Notes: generated by a model from the sequence alone, not told the origin. A DNA stretch of 33,050 nucleotides from Cytophagales bacterium (GCA_017303795.1 JAFLBR010000001.1:646979-680028); one strand, 5' to 3'; positions 1 to 8,227 are shown, counted from the first letter of the stretch. Program-made: numbers and translations.

Positions 1-2
1 AT

Positions 3-992
3 TACAGCGCCACCAATTCGCCATACTACACCATGTACACGTACGATGATAGGATTGACCCGACCAACCTTTCGGAAGCGATATGTGGTATGTGCTGGCG
101 CAATGCAGAGCAAATGGGATTTTTAGGTGCGGCTTCGGGCTATGGGGGTAGCAGTGTCGGTAGCATGGTAAGCAGTTGGGCACCAAATTTTATGGGACCG
201 GTTTATTTGGGTTTAGATGCAAGCGGCAACTCAATTCATGGATTGCCAACACAAATTGCTAGAGCAGGTGGCGCTGAATCTTTTTACAACATGACATACA
301 ACTATAGATTGGGTGCGCAAGCATGGAATGCTACACCAAATTCGACAAGTTTTGTAGCCGGATATTCAGGATACTTTCCAGTAGCAAATGGGAGGATTGA
401 TTTTGAAGGTGCCAAATATTACCAGTGGACACAAAATCTAGGATTGATAGCCAGTACGAATAAATTTGATGGATTACTGCAACAAGCGCAAAATGGGCCA
501 CCAACTATTTTTGTAAATATGTATGCCACACCGAAGGGTTTTAGTGTGGATGAATACTTAACGGGTCTCAAATCAGCGTTAATTGCAAATGGGTTTAGTA
601 ATGATTTGGTGGTTGAACGTTCTTCAATAAGTGGTAGTGTTAAAGCTTGGTGGAATAACTCTCCGACTGCTACAGTTACAATAAAGAATTTCAGACTTGG
701 TTATGATGAATTGGACGCGGGTGGATATTCACACCTTAATAACCCGAATTCCATGATCATATATAACGGACTTTCGCCATCTGGTGAAGGTAAGTCTAAA
801 TCGATGTGGAAATACATTAATGTAACTCTTCATGAAATTGGACATGGGATATTTGGTTTTAATCACGATAACAATGGAATGACCACCGATCCCTCAAGTA
901 TAATGGATTATCGAAGTTCGTACAGACAAGGAGCTGGTTTTAATGGTGAACAGCAAGTTATTATTATGGAAAGTATTTGGGGTAAAAATTAG
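3..992 (+). CDS. C-terminal part of a large protein ending in a metzincin-like metalloprotease domain (5' end outside window)
   Basis: The frame is open from the window edge; the first ATG is at 33, but ten further in-frame codons precede it, so this is probably the 3' end of a longer gene. Counting from the ATG at 33, residues 267-279 read HEIGHGIFGFNHD, the zinc-binding HExxHxxGxxH motif of metzincins, and SIMDY around residue 291 fits the Met-turn. The stretch before it is rich in Gly, Ser, Asn and Tyr and has no membrane segment. I infer a protease domain at the tip of a secreted or polymorphic toxin (for example an RHS-type protein), because a small membrane-anchored gene follows after 3 bases and an IS lies nearby. 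The delivery part of the protein is not in the window, so that role is unproven; a plain secreted protease is the alternative. Protease fold confident, role uncertain. Confidence 0.72.
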   Translation, partial: YSATNSPYYTMYTYDDRIDPTNLSEAICGMCWRNAEQMGFLGAASGYGGSSVGSMVSSWAPNFMGPVYLGLDASGNSIHGLPTQIARAGGAESFYNMTYNYRLGAQAWNATPNSTSFVAGYSGYFPVANGRIDFEGAKYYQWTQNLGLIASTNKFDGLLQQAQNGPPTIFVNMYATPKGFSVDEYLTGLKSALIANGFSNDLVVERSSISGSVKAWWNNSPTATVTIKNFRLGYDELDAGGYSHLNNPNSMIIYNGLSPSGEGKSKSMWKYINVTLHEIGHGIFGFNHDNNGMTTDPSSIMDYRSSYRQGAGFNGEQQVIIMESIWGKN

Positions 993-995
993 ATT

Positions 996-1763
996 ATGGA
1001 ATCCGTGAAAAACAAGATCTTAAAAATGGCAGTTGCACTGACCGTTGCACTGATGATGGTTGTATTTATTATAAGGATGTTCTTTAGCTCTGCAAATTCT
1101 TTGAGTTACAAAATCTTTAAGGCTGATGCTGAAGGATATTATTTTCATAAGCTGTTGCGGATAATTCCTTCATCGTATCAAGATAGATACTCAAAAACCA
1201 TACTTGATTCGTTTGATAATATGCAGTTAATAAATCTTGAAGATGACATGGGGTCTTCGCATAAGAATTTTATCGTACTTATAAATGGCACCGACTCAAA
1301 GTTTCTTAAAGCATACCCTTTTGAATTGGTGGGCGTTAAAATGGAAACGGTAGAACGCTACGGATGGAATAAACATGTCTCGTTGTTAATAAACATAGAT
1401 GTACTCAATGAATATTTACGTTCCAAACAATTAAAATCTAAGGAAGAAAGCATTAAGATGTATTGCTCTTTTCTTTCAAACCCAATCGATCAATCAACGT
1501 ATAAAATTCTACATAATGCCTCCGACATCGATTCATTGATTGCGCATTGGCCACTTAGCAATTTAGAGTTTATAAAGGATACAGATTATAATTTAATAGA
1601 TGCCAGAAGTATTGATTTTGATCAGCCTAGTGGAACGGTCTTTTGCTGGTTTTACGAAACTGGCGTAGTGAAATTTGTATTTTCATTCAATGATGATAAC
1701 ACCATCAAATCCGTAGACAGTGATATCGTTGGGCTTTTAGGTAATGAAGCCCCCTCCATTTAA
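996..1763 (+). CDS. Membrane-anchored protein, candidate immunity partner of the upstream metzincin
   Basis: I do not recognise the family. The 255-residue product begins with a short basic segment and one hydrophobic helix at about residues 9-31 (AVALTVALMMVVFIIRMFF), followed by a soluble domain, so it is probably an inner-membrane protein with a periplasmic domain or an uncleaved signal anchor. It starts 3 bases after the stop codon of the metzincin gene on the same strand, which implies translational coupling. This arrangement is typical of toxin-immunity pairs, in which the immunity protein sits where the toxin arrives. No catalytic motif is visible. It could instead be an accessory or chaperone protein. 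Coding status is well supported by length and codon pattern; function is inference from position only. Confidence 0.65.
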   Translation: MESVKNKILKMAVALTVALMMVVFIIRMFFSSANSLSYKIFKADAEGYYFHKLLRIIPSSYQDRYSKTILDSFDNMQLINLEDDMGSSHKNFIVLINGTDSKFLKAYPFELVGVKMETVERYGWNKHVSLLINIDVLNEYLRSKQLKSKEESIKMYCSFLSNPIDQSTYKILHNASDIDSLIAHWPLSNLEFIKDTDYNLIDARSIDFDQPSGTVFCWFYETGVVKFVFSFNDDNTIKSVDSDIVGLLGNEAPSI

Positions 1764-1797
1764 CTGATTGAAAGCACCTGCAGAGAAAGCCCGGCAA

Positions 1798-1901
1798 GTG
1801 GTAATGTTACAGAAAGTATGATCTTCTTATAAGTCACTGAGAATCAAAGGTGGTAATGTTACAGAAAGTATGATGTTCTTATAACCCACTGAGAATCAAA
1901 G
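1798..1901 (+). repeat. Two tandem copies of a 52-bp repeat next to the IS1-like transposase
   Basis: Units at 1798-1849 and 1850-1901 differ at only four positions. Each contains GGTAATG followed by TTACAGAAAGTATGAT, and the 18-mer TGTTACAGAAAGTATGAT recurs at 2011-2028, just before the transposase start. IS1-family ends typically begin GGTAATG, so the units may be duplicated left ends of the IS. No gene is seen between 1764 and 2031. Confidence 0.75.
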
Positions 1902-2760
1902 GTAGTATGACTTGAGGGATAAATAGTAAGGCAGATACAGGGCGGGTTCAACTCACCTTGTTTGCATTATAAGGGTTATAGGGTTTGTAAATGATTGATC
2001 CTCGCTTTAGTGTTACAGAAAGTATGATAATATGGAATGCCCAAGCTGTAACATGGCAGTAGTTAAGAATGGCAAAAGTAAAAGTGGAAGGCAGCGCTTT
2101 AGATGCCAATCTTGCAAAAAAGGTTTTCAACAGAACTATGTTTACAATGGTTGCCATAGGGGAGTTCCAAGTCAAATTAGTACTCTAGTGCGTGAGGGCT
2201 GTGGCATTCGGAGTATTGGCCGCATTCTGAAAATATCATGCACCACCGTCATTAGCCAGATAAAAAGAACGGTAAGGTCCACCATTAGACAATTCCCCAT
2301 TTTACAAGGCAAAGAATACGAAGTGGATGAAATGCGCACCTACATTGGCAACAAAACAAGATTGTATTGGGTGGTCTATGCTTTGGGGAGAGATACTAAG
2401 GAAGTGATTGATTTTAAGGTTGGCAAGCGTAACTCAAAAACCTTGCTGCGGGTGCTGGATACCGTGCATTTATCAGAACCAAAGAAAGTGCATACGGATA
2501 AGTTAAGCCTATATAAAAACTTAATACCAACTGTACTTCATTGCACTACTCCATATAACATTAATCATATCGAGCGGAATAATCTGAGTATTCGTACACA
2601 TTTGAAAAGATTGGCAAGGAAGACGATTTGCTTTTCCAGAAGCAAAGAAATGTTAGAAGCCTGTTTGAGAATCTATTTTTGGTGGCGGCAACCAGTAGGG
2701 GCTTAGAAATGATTAAACCGTAGGTGTCAAATTCATTCCTAATACTTTTGTATCTTTTCA
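1800..2760 (+). mobile_element. IS1-family insertion sequence, boundaries approximate
   Basis: An IS1-type transposase (2032-2706) is preceded by three copies of an 18-mer, two of them headed by GGTAATG as at IS1 ends. The left boundary could be 1800, 1852 or about 2006. On the right, 2742-2758 holds ATACTTTTGTATCTTTT, which partly matches the inverse of the left sequence (ATACTTTCTGTAACATT), so the right end is probably degraded or just inside the next gene's 5' region. I could not find a convincing 8-9 bp target duplication. Confidence 0.5.
2032..2706 (+). CDS. IS1-family transposase, InsA and InsB parts in one frame
   Basis: Catalyses IS transposition. The N-terminus carries a zinc ribbon (C3, C6, C25, C28) and a helix-turn-helix around residues 50-80 (GCGIRSIGRILKIS), corresponding to InsA. 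The catalytic part corresponds to InsB: D99 in EVDEMRTYIGNK, D156 in HTDKLSLYK, and E181 in HIERNNLSIRTHLKRLARKT, followed by the conserved TICFSRS. Length is 224 residues, about the size of the E. coli InsAB' fusion, but here both halves are in a single frame with no programmed frameshift. The ATG lies 3 bases after the repeated 18-mer. No frameshift or premature stop is seen, so the enzyme may be active even though the element's right end looks eroded. Confidence 0.92.
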   Translation: MECPSCNMAVVKNGKSKSGRQRFRCQSCKKGFQQNYVYNGCHRGVPSQISTLVREGCGIRSIGRILKISCTTVISQIKRTVRSTIRQFPILQGKEYEVDEMRTYIGNKTRLYWVVYALGRDTKEVIDFKVGKRNSKTLLRVLDTVHLSEPKKVHTDKLSLYKNLIPTVLHCTTPYNINHIERNNLSIRTHLKRLARKTICFSRSKEMLEACLRIYFWWRQPVGA

Positions 2761-2762
2761 GA

Positions 2763-4226
2763 GTGAAATGGAGCAGACTTTTATTGGTTTTGTTTGTAGC
2801 AGGCACAACCCAAGCCCAGCAGTTGGATAGTGTATTGGCTAAAATAAATCCTGATAGTTTATTCAGATTTAAGCCCGATACTCTGCTAAACACCAAAATC
2901 AAAAAAGCAGATTCTATTACCCTTGCCTTTCAATCCAAAGTGGATAGCCTGCACGACAGCTACCAGCAACAACTTAATGGGATTAATGCTACCCTGAACA
3001 AACTTCAGCACAAGATTGATAGCCTCAACAATCTGAAAGTACCTACAGAAAAACTTACCAAACATGTAGATAGCTTAAATCAATTACAAACGCAAAAGCT
3101 AAATGAGGTTAACACTAAAATAAACAATCTAAAAACCAAAGCCACCAAGTCGCTGGATGAAATCAACTTGCCACAAGAGCTGCAAGGGCCGGTAAATAAT
3201 CTGAAACAATCTATCAATGACTTTTCATTGCCGGGAACTAATACAAATAATCTTGCTATCGGTAATCTTGATTTACCCAACATTACCAACACCCAACTTC
3301 CAACCTTAACGGACCAGATCAAACTTGATCCCAGCCTTAAAAACTTTTCTGAACTCAACCAACTCAACGGCTTTGGTAACCTCAGTACCTATGCCGAAGA
3401 TGTAAAACAACTTACGCAAGGCAACCTGAATGAAATTAAAAGTGCAGATAAACTTGTTGAAAACAAATTAGCCAGCATAGAAGGGATGGAGCAATTGCAG
3501 GAAGGAAAAGCGTTAATGGAAAAAGCTAAGCCAGATTCCGCAGCATTGGCTAACATGGCGAAAGAAGTGGTACAAGAACAAATCCTCAATGCGGCACAAG
3601 ATCATTTTGCCGGCAAAGAAGCCGTGTTGCAACAGGCTATGGATAAAATGAGTAAACTCAAAAACAGATATTCAGAAGTAAAGAGCATGGCCGAGTTGCC
3701 CAAGCGATTACCTAATCCGTTAAAGGGTAAACCATTTATTGAACGCCTTGTTCCCGGTATTACTTTTCAGATCCAGAAGTCCCAGTATTTTTTGCTGGAT
3801 GTTAACCCAACTCTACGTTATAAAATCAGACCCAGAATCTCTGCCGGTATGGGTTGGAATGAACGGCTACCGTTTGATGGTTGGAAAATACAAGGCGGTA
3901 ATGAACGGGTCTATGGTCCGCGGGCAGTCTTTCAGGTTGCGTGGACAAAAGGCATCATCTTTACCTTACAACCGGAGGTAATGAATACTACTATACCACC
4001 ACTACTTGCAAGCAGGTTGGGTTATGATCCTGCTTACCGCACCTGGATCACCAGCGTTTTCGGGGGAATCAAAAAAGAGTTTACAGTTTATAAAAGCATC
4101 AAAGGCAACAGCGAGTTCCTTTACAACTTCCGCGATAAAGACGGCATGAGTCCGTATGCAGATAAAATGAATGTGCGGTTTGGGTTTGAGTTTCCGATGA
4201 AGAAGAAACGCAAGCCCTCCATTTAA
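2763..4226 (+). CDS. Exported coiled-coil protein with C-terminal outer-membrane-barrel-like domain
   Basis: I do not recognise a named family. From the GTG at 2763 the protein starts MKWSRLLLVLFVAGTTQAQQ, a good signal peptide; a longer frame begins at GTG 2724 but adds residues that come from IS-flank DNA. Residues from about 30 to 160 are Lys/Asp/Gln-rich with repeated DSL and leucine spacing, consistent with a long coiled coil. A Leu/Asn/Pro-rich linker and further helices follow. The last 150 or so residues are rich in alternating aromatic and small residues (ISAGMGWNERLPF, VRFGFEFP) and look like beta strands of an outer-membrane barrel, ending in a basic KKKRKPSI tail. The IS sits directly upstream, and no normal ATG start or promoter is visible, so the original 5' end may have been lost or altered. 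It ends in a terminator shared with aconitase. Confidence 0.75.
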   Translation: MKWSRLLLVLFVAGTTQAQQLDSVLAKINPDSLFRFKPDTLLNTKIKKADSITLAFQSKVDSLHDSYQQQLNGINATLNKLQHKIDSLNNLKVPTEKLTKHVDSLNQLQTQKLNEVNTKINNLKTKATKSLDEINLPQELQGPVNNLKQSINDFSLPGTNTNNLAIGNLDLPNITNTQLPTLTDQIKLDPSLKNFSELNQLNGFGNLSTYAEDVKQLTQGNLNEIKSADKLVENKLASIEGMEQLQEGKALMEKAKPDSAALANMAKEVVQEQILNAAQDHFAGKEAVLQQAMDKMSKLKNRYSEVKSMAELPKRLPNPLKGKPFIERLVPGITFQIQKSQYFLLDVNPTLRYKIRPRISAGMGWNERLPFDGWKIQGGNERVYGPRAVFQVAWTKGIIFTLQPEVMNTTIPPLLASRLGYDPAYRTWITSVFGGIKKEFTVYKSIKGNSEFLYNFRDKDGMSPYADKMNVRFGFEFPMKKKRKPSI

Positions 4227-4335
4227 GACGCCAGAATGCAAGCTAGGAAAGAACACCAGCGGAGGTTATGGCTTACACGAGTTTACGCTACTAATGTCAA
4301 GTTTGTGAAAAATTATGGCAATGACCCAAAAAGAA

Positions 4336-4360
4336 AAGAGCGCCAGTGATTGGCGCTCTT
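4336..4360. terminator. Bidirectional rho-independent terminator between convergent genes
   Basis: A perfect 10-bp stem AAGAGCGCCA / TGGCGCTCTT with a 5-nt loop, flanked by A-rich sequence on the left and T-rich on the right. It can end both the barrel-protein transcript (+) and the aconitase transcript (-). Confidence 0.8.
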
Positions 4361-4384
4361 CTTTACTGTAAAGTAATGGTATGC

Positions 4385-6943
4385 TTACTTCTTTTTCTTC
4401 GCTACCTTTTTAACCGACTTCTTAGCGGACTTAACTTTCTTCACTACTTTTTTAGCAGTCTTCTTAGGTGCATTTTTCTTAACCACTTTCTTAGCAGCTT
4501 TCTTCACTACCTTTTTGGTTACTTTCTTCACCGCCTTTTTAGCAACCTTCTTCACTACTTTTTTGGCGGCCTTCTTAGGTGTGGCTTTCTTCACCACTTT
4601 CTTAGTAGCTTTCTTCACTACATTTTTGGCTGCTGGTTTTGAAGCGGCTTCCCTTGGTGTTGTTTTCTTAGCGGCAGTTGCAGCTTTAGCAGCACCCATT
4701 GCATTTAAAGCCGAGCCAGCTTTAAACCAGGCAATCTGGTTAGCATTATAGGTGTGGTTAACTGTAATTGATTCGCTGGTTCCATCGCTGTGTTTAATCA
4801 CCAATGTAAGTGGCTTATCCGGGCTAAAGGTGGTTAGTCCAATAATATCGAATGTATCGTCTTCTTTAATCTTGTTATAATCTTCTTTATTGGCAAAGGT
4901 TAACCCCAGCATACCTTGCTTCTTCAGGTTGGTTTCGTGGATGCGGGCAAACGACTTAACCAGAATAGCACGTACACCCAAATGACGAGGTTCCATAGCG
5001 GCATGCTCGCGCGATGAACCTTCACCATAGTTTTCATCGCCCACCACAATCGAGCCAAGGCCTTGTGCTTTGTAAGCACGCTGTACTTTTGGTACTTCAT
5101 CGTAAGCTCCGGTTAAACCGTTCTTCACACTGTTAATCTGTTCGTTATAGAAGTTGGTTGCACCAATCAGCAAGTTGTTTGAAATGTTATCCAAGTGTCC
5201 GCGGTACTTTAACCATTTACCAGCCATCGAAATATGATCGGTAGTACACTTGCCTTTTGCTTTAATCAATAAACGCAACCCTTTAAGGTCGGTGCCTTCC
5301 CAAGGTTTGAACGGAGCCAGCAATTGTAAACGATCAGAAGTAGGGCTTACCTTAACCGTTACGCCACTGCCATCTTTGGCCGGAGCCTGATAACCTGGAT
5401 CTTTTACATCAAATCCTTTTTTAGGTAGTTCATCGCCTGTAGGCGGATCGAGTTTTACTTGTTGTCCTTGTTCGTTTGTCAATGTATCGGTAAGCGGGTT
5501 AAAGCCCAGATCACCGGCAATGGCAAGCGCTGTAACCAACTCTGGCGAACCTACAAAAGCAAATGTGTTGGGGTTGCCATCGTTACGCGATTGGAAGTTA
5601 CGATTGAATGAATGGACAATAGTATTCTTCTCTTTACGATCGGCACCAACGCGACTCCACATACCAATACAAGGGCCACAAGCATTGGCAAATACCTTTG
5701 CACCAATCTTGTTAAAAGTATCTATAAAACCATCACGCTCAATGGTATAACGAACTTGCTCTGAACCTGGGGTTATAGTAAAAACCGCTTTCGTCTTCAG
5801 CCCTTTTTCTGCTACTTGTTTAGCAAGACTGGCTGCGCGGGCAATATCCTCGTAAGAAGAGTTGGTACAAGAACCGATCAAACCTACTTCCACTTTAAGT
5901 GGCCAGCCGTTCTTTTCTGCTTCCGATTTTAGTTTGGAAATAGGAGTTGCCAGATCGGGCGTGAAAGGTCCGTTCAAGTGTGGCTCCAGTTCTGAAAGGT
6001 TAATCTCAATTACCTGATCGAAGTACTTTTCAGGATTAGCATAAACTTCCGGATCGGCAGTTAAATGTTCTCTGATTCCATCGGCTAACTTAGCCACTTC
6101 TTCGCGGCCAGTTGAGATGAGGTATCGTGCCATGGAATCATCGTACCCAAAGGTTGAGGTAGTGGCTCCAATCTCGGCACCCATGTTACAGATAGTACCT
6201 TTACCGGTACAACTCATTGAAGTAGCACCCTCACCAAAATATTCTACAATAGCACCGGTTCCACCTTTTACGGTAAGAATACCAGCCACTTTTAAGATCA
6301 CATCTTTAGCAGAAGTCCAGCCGCTGAGTTTACCAGTTAACTTCACACCAATCAGTTTCGGGAATTTAAGTTCCCATGCCATGCCCGCCATTACATCTAC
6401 AGCATCGGCACCACCAACACCAATGGCCACCATACCCAAACCACCAGCATTTACGGTGTGTGAGTCGGTACCAATCATCATTCCGCCAGGGAAGGCATAG
6501 TTTTCCAAAACCACCTGGTGAATAATTCCAGCCCCCGGTCTCCAGAAACCAATTCCATATTTATTTGAAACAGACGAAAGGAAGTCGAACACTTCTTTGC
6601 TTTCGCTATTGGCTGTACTTAAATCATCTTTAGCACCTACTTTGGCTACGATCAGGTGATCGCAATGTACCGTTGAAGGTACGGCTACTTTTGGCCTTCC
6701 GGCCGACATGAATTGCAGCAATGCCATTTGCGCGGTAGCGTCTTGCATAGCCACACGATCCGGAGCGAAATCTACATACGATTTTCCCCGCCCGAAATTT
6801 TCAAGTTTCTGATCGGAGTGAAGGTGCGCATAGAGGATTTTTTCTGAAAGTGTAAGGGGTTTACCTACCACTGTACGTGCTTTTGCAATACGGCCCGGCA
6901 TGGCTGCATACAAGGCCTTGATCATGTCTAAATCGAATACCAT
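4385..6943 (-). CDS. acnA: Aconitate hydratase (mitochondrial-type) with lysine/alanine-rich C-terminal tail
   Basis: Catalyses citrate-isocitrate isomerisation in the cytoplasmic TCA cycle using a [4Fe-4S] cluster. Cluster ligands are C359 ([11 protein letters not shown]), C422 and C425 (ACGPCIGMW), almost the numbering of mammalian mitochondrial aconitase. Other landmarks are [11 protein letters not shown] near residue 158 and the catalytic [17 protein letters not shown] in the swivel domain. The normal enzyme ends near GSALNAMG at about residue 750. Here the frame continues for 102 residues (751-852) of KKVVKKA-like repeats resembling eukaryotic histone H1 or bacterial AlgP-like tails. The tail is in frame with no sign of a frameshift. 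Such a tail should bind nucleic acid or other polyanions, and aconitases are known RNA binders in some systems, but a function here is inference. The gene is alone on its strand; nothing in the upstream gap clearly marks a promoter. Confidence 0.95.
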   Translation of the reverse strand: MVFDLDMIKALYAAMPGRIAKARTVVGKPLTLSEKILYAHLHSDQKLENFGRGKSYVDFAPDRVAMQDATAQMALLQFMSAGRPKVAVPSTVHCDHLIVAKVGAKDDLSTANSESKEVFDFLSSVSNKYGIGFWRPGAGIIHQVVLENYAFPGGMMIGTDSHTVNAGGLGMVAIGVGGADAVDVMAGMAWELKFPKLIGVKLTGKLSGWTSAKDVILKVAGILTVKGGTGAIVEYFGEGATSMSCTGKGTICNMGAEIGATTSTFGYDDSMARYLISTGREEVAKLADGIREHLTADPEVYANPEKYFDQVIEINLSELEPHLNGPFTPDLATPISKLKSEAEKNGWPLKVEVGLIGSCTNSSYEDIARAASLAKQVAEKGLKTKAVFTITPGSEQVRYTIERDGFIDTFNKIGAKVFANACGPCIGMWSRVGADRKEKNTIVHSFNRNFQSRNDGNPNTFAFVGSPELVTALAIAGDLGFNPLTDTLTNEQGQQVKLDPPTGDELPKKGFDVKDPGYQAPAKDGSGVTVKVSPTSDRLQLLAPFKPWEGTDLKGLRLLIKAKGKCTTDHISMAGKWLKYRGHLDNISNNLLIGATNFYNEQINSVKNGLTGAYDEVPKVQRAYKAQGLGSIVVGDENYGEGSSREHAAMEPRHLGVRAILVKSFARIHETNLKKQGMLGLTFANKEDYNKIKEDDTFDIIGLTTFSPDKPLTLVIKHSDGTSESITVNHTYNANQIAWFKAGSALNAMGAAKAATAAKKTTPREAASKPAAKNVVKKATKKVVKKATPKKAAKKVVKKVAKKAVKKVTKKVVKKAAKKVVKKNAPKKTAKKVVKKVKSAKKSVKKVAKKKK
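4388..4693 (-). other. Segment coding the histone-H1-like tail of aconitase
   Basis: These 102 codons encode a roughly 8-residue periodic pattern (xxKKVVKK) with Ala, Val, Thr and occasional Pro. A longer unit, [12 protein letters not shown] and later [12 protein letters not shown], occurs twice, suggesting growth by internal duplication. The DNA is correspondingly repetitive, with many CTTCTT-type runs on the plus strand, and could vary in length between strains. Confidence 0.85.
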
Positions 6944-7006
6944 AAATCGTGTTTGTTTACGAGGCTCTAAAGTAATAAATAATGACGAATTCCCACTGCT
7001 GGGTGG

Positions 7007-7119
7007 TTAGTCCTTAGTCCTTAGTAGTTAGTCCTAAGTAGCGAAGTCGATAGAGGCTAAGTACTCAGGACTAAAGACTATCAACTCAGGACTAAATACT
7101 CACGACTATTTACTATTTA
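7007..7119. repeat. Degenerate heptamer array with inverted halves after folE
   Basis: Five heptamers of TTAGTCC type (7007-7041) are followed, after a 15-base spacer, by nine heptamers of CTCAGGA/CTAAATA type in perfect 7-base register (7057-7119). The first half is the reverse complement pattern of the second, so a partial hairpin is possible. The array runs over the folE stop codon at 7106-7108. It fills most of the 6944-7105 gap. Confidence 0.8.
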
Positions 7120-7792
7120 TATAATTGAGGAATTCCCGTCTGGTATTTTCTTCTTCAAACTTTCCGCCAAAGAAGGCAGTTCCGGTTTTGCTGTTGGTAT
7201 CGCCCACGCCACGCGATGCTACACACATGTGGTTGGCATCCATTACCACAGCCACGCTTTCGGTACCGAGAATGCGTTGGAGTTCTTTGCCAATTTGTAC
7301 TGTTAAGCGCTCTTGAACCTGTGGACGTTTGGCAAAGTATTGTACAATGCGGTTGATCTTTGAGAGGCCGATTACTTTGCCATTTGAAAAGTAGCCCACG
7401 TGGGCCTTACCATAAATGGGAACAAAGTGATGCTCGCAATGGCTATAAAAGGTAATGTCCTTTTCAACCAGCATCTGATCGTACTTGTATTTGTTTTCGA
7501 ATAGTCTTGCCTGTGGTTTGTTCTTCGGATTCAGGCCGCTGAAAACTTCTTTCACATACATTTTAGCAACCCTGCGTGGAGTTCCTTTCAGGCTATCGTC
7601 ATTCAGATCGAGGCCCAGTATTTCCATAATCTCGCGAAAGCGTTTTTCAATCTGCTCTACTTTTTCGTCATCGCTTACCGCGAAGGCGTCTTCCCGTAAA
7701 GGTGTATTCCAGGAGGTAAGGATGTGTTCCTCATCCTGGTCGTCAAGCGGATTAATCGGCTGGATATTCAACGAAATTTCTTTCTGTCTCAT
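7106..7792 (-). CDS. folE: GTP cyclohydrolase I
   Basis: Converts GTP to 7,8-dihydroneopterin triphosphate, the entry step of folate, biopterin and queuosine-type pathways. At 228 residues it matches the family, with a variable N-terminal 45 residues. Zinc ligands are C119 and H122 (FYSHCEHHFVPIYGKAHVGY) and C190 (ANHMCVASRGV); SLKGTPRRVAKMY is the conserved N-terminal motif. The ATG at 7792 lies inside the end of the upstream pterin synthase gene (41-base overlap in another frame), and no later Met precedes the conserved core, so the overlap is real and the two genes are probably translated from one mRNA. The last codons and the stop lie in a heptamer repeat array. Confidence 0.95.
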   Translation of the reverse strand: MRQKEISLNIQPINPLDDQDEEHILTSWNTPLREDAFAVSDDEKVEQIEKRFREIMEILGLDLNDDSLKGTPRRVAKMYVKEVFSGLNPKNKPQARLFENKYKYDQMLVEKDITFYSHCEHHFVPIYGKAHVGYFSNGKVIGLSKINRIVQYFAKRPQVQERLTVQIGKELQRILGTESVAVVMDANHMCVASRGVGDTNSKTGTAFFGGKFEEENTRREFLNYINSK

Positions 7793-8165
7793 ACAGTTTA
7801 ACTTTTAGGTCGTACTGGTTATCAATCTGCTGCCTCAGTATCCGCCAGATAACCACGGCAATGTTTTCAGCCGTAGGATTCAGGTTTTTAAAATAAGCAG
7901 TATCTAAATTAAGGTTTTTATGATCGAATTTTCTTACCACGTGTTCCTGAATCAGATCGCTTAAAACTTTCATATCGAATACATACCCGGTTTCAGGATC
8001 GGGGGTACCAATAAGTTTTACTTCAAGTTCATAATTATGCCCGTGGTAGTTGGGGTTATTACATTTTCCAAACACGGCATTGTTCTTTTCATCGGACCAG
8101 GCCGGATTGAACAAGCGATGGGCAGCATTAAAATGTTCTTTACGATAAACGGCTATCTTCATCAA
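7752..8165 (-). CDS. 6-pyruvoyltetrahydropterin synthase / QueD family protein
   Basis: A 137-residue T-fold enzyme acting on dihydroneopterin triphosphate, the product of the adjacent FolE. Zinc ligands are H16 (HFNAAHRL), H41 and H43 (NYHGHNYEL); the catalytic Cys is C35 in GKCNNPNYHGHNYEL, with D81/H82 (FDHKNLN) and E126 (LYETERN) completing the site. GKCNNPN-HGHNY resembles the eukaryotic PTPS form more than typical QueD, so the product could be 6-pyruvoyltetrahydropterin or 6-carboxytetrahydropterin; the sequence cannot decide, and no sepiapterin reductase, QueE or QueC lies nearby. Its 3' end overlaps folE by 41 bases, giving the order PTPS then FolE on the minus strand. Confidence 0.9.
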   Translation of the reverse strand: MMKIAVYRKEHFNAAHRLFNPAWSDEKNNAVFGKCNNPNYHGHNYELEVKLIGTPDPETGYVFDMKVLSDLIQEHVVRKFDHKNLNLDTAYFKNLNPTAENIAVVIWRILRQQIDNQYDLKVKLYETERNFVEYPAD

Positions 8166-8227
8166 TACAAGTAAAACCCGCAGATGGGTAAATGGTTCAG
8201 ATCGGACTTAAATTTTACCAGAATATC

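Noticed and set aside
1948-2175. Minus-strand frame overlapping the transposase start
   Set aside because: Shadow of the transposase coding strand and the repeat; no family resemblance.
3739-3981. 80-residue frame inside the coiled-coil/barrel gene
   Set aside because: Overlaps entirely with a longer, well-supported coding frame.
4346-4751. Plus-strand open frames rich in Phe/Leu opposite the aconitase tail
   Set aside because: They are the antisense of the KKVVKK codons; composition is forced by the repeat, with no independent coding sign.
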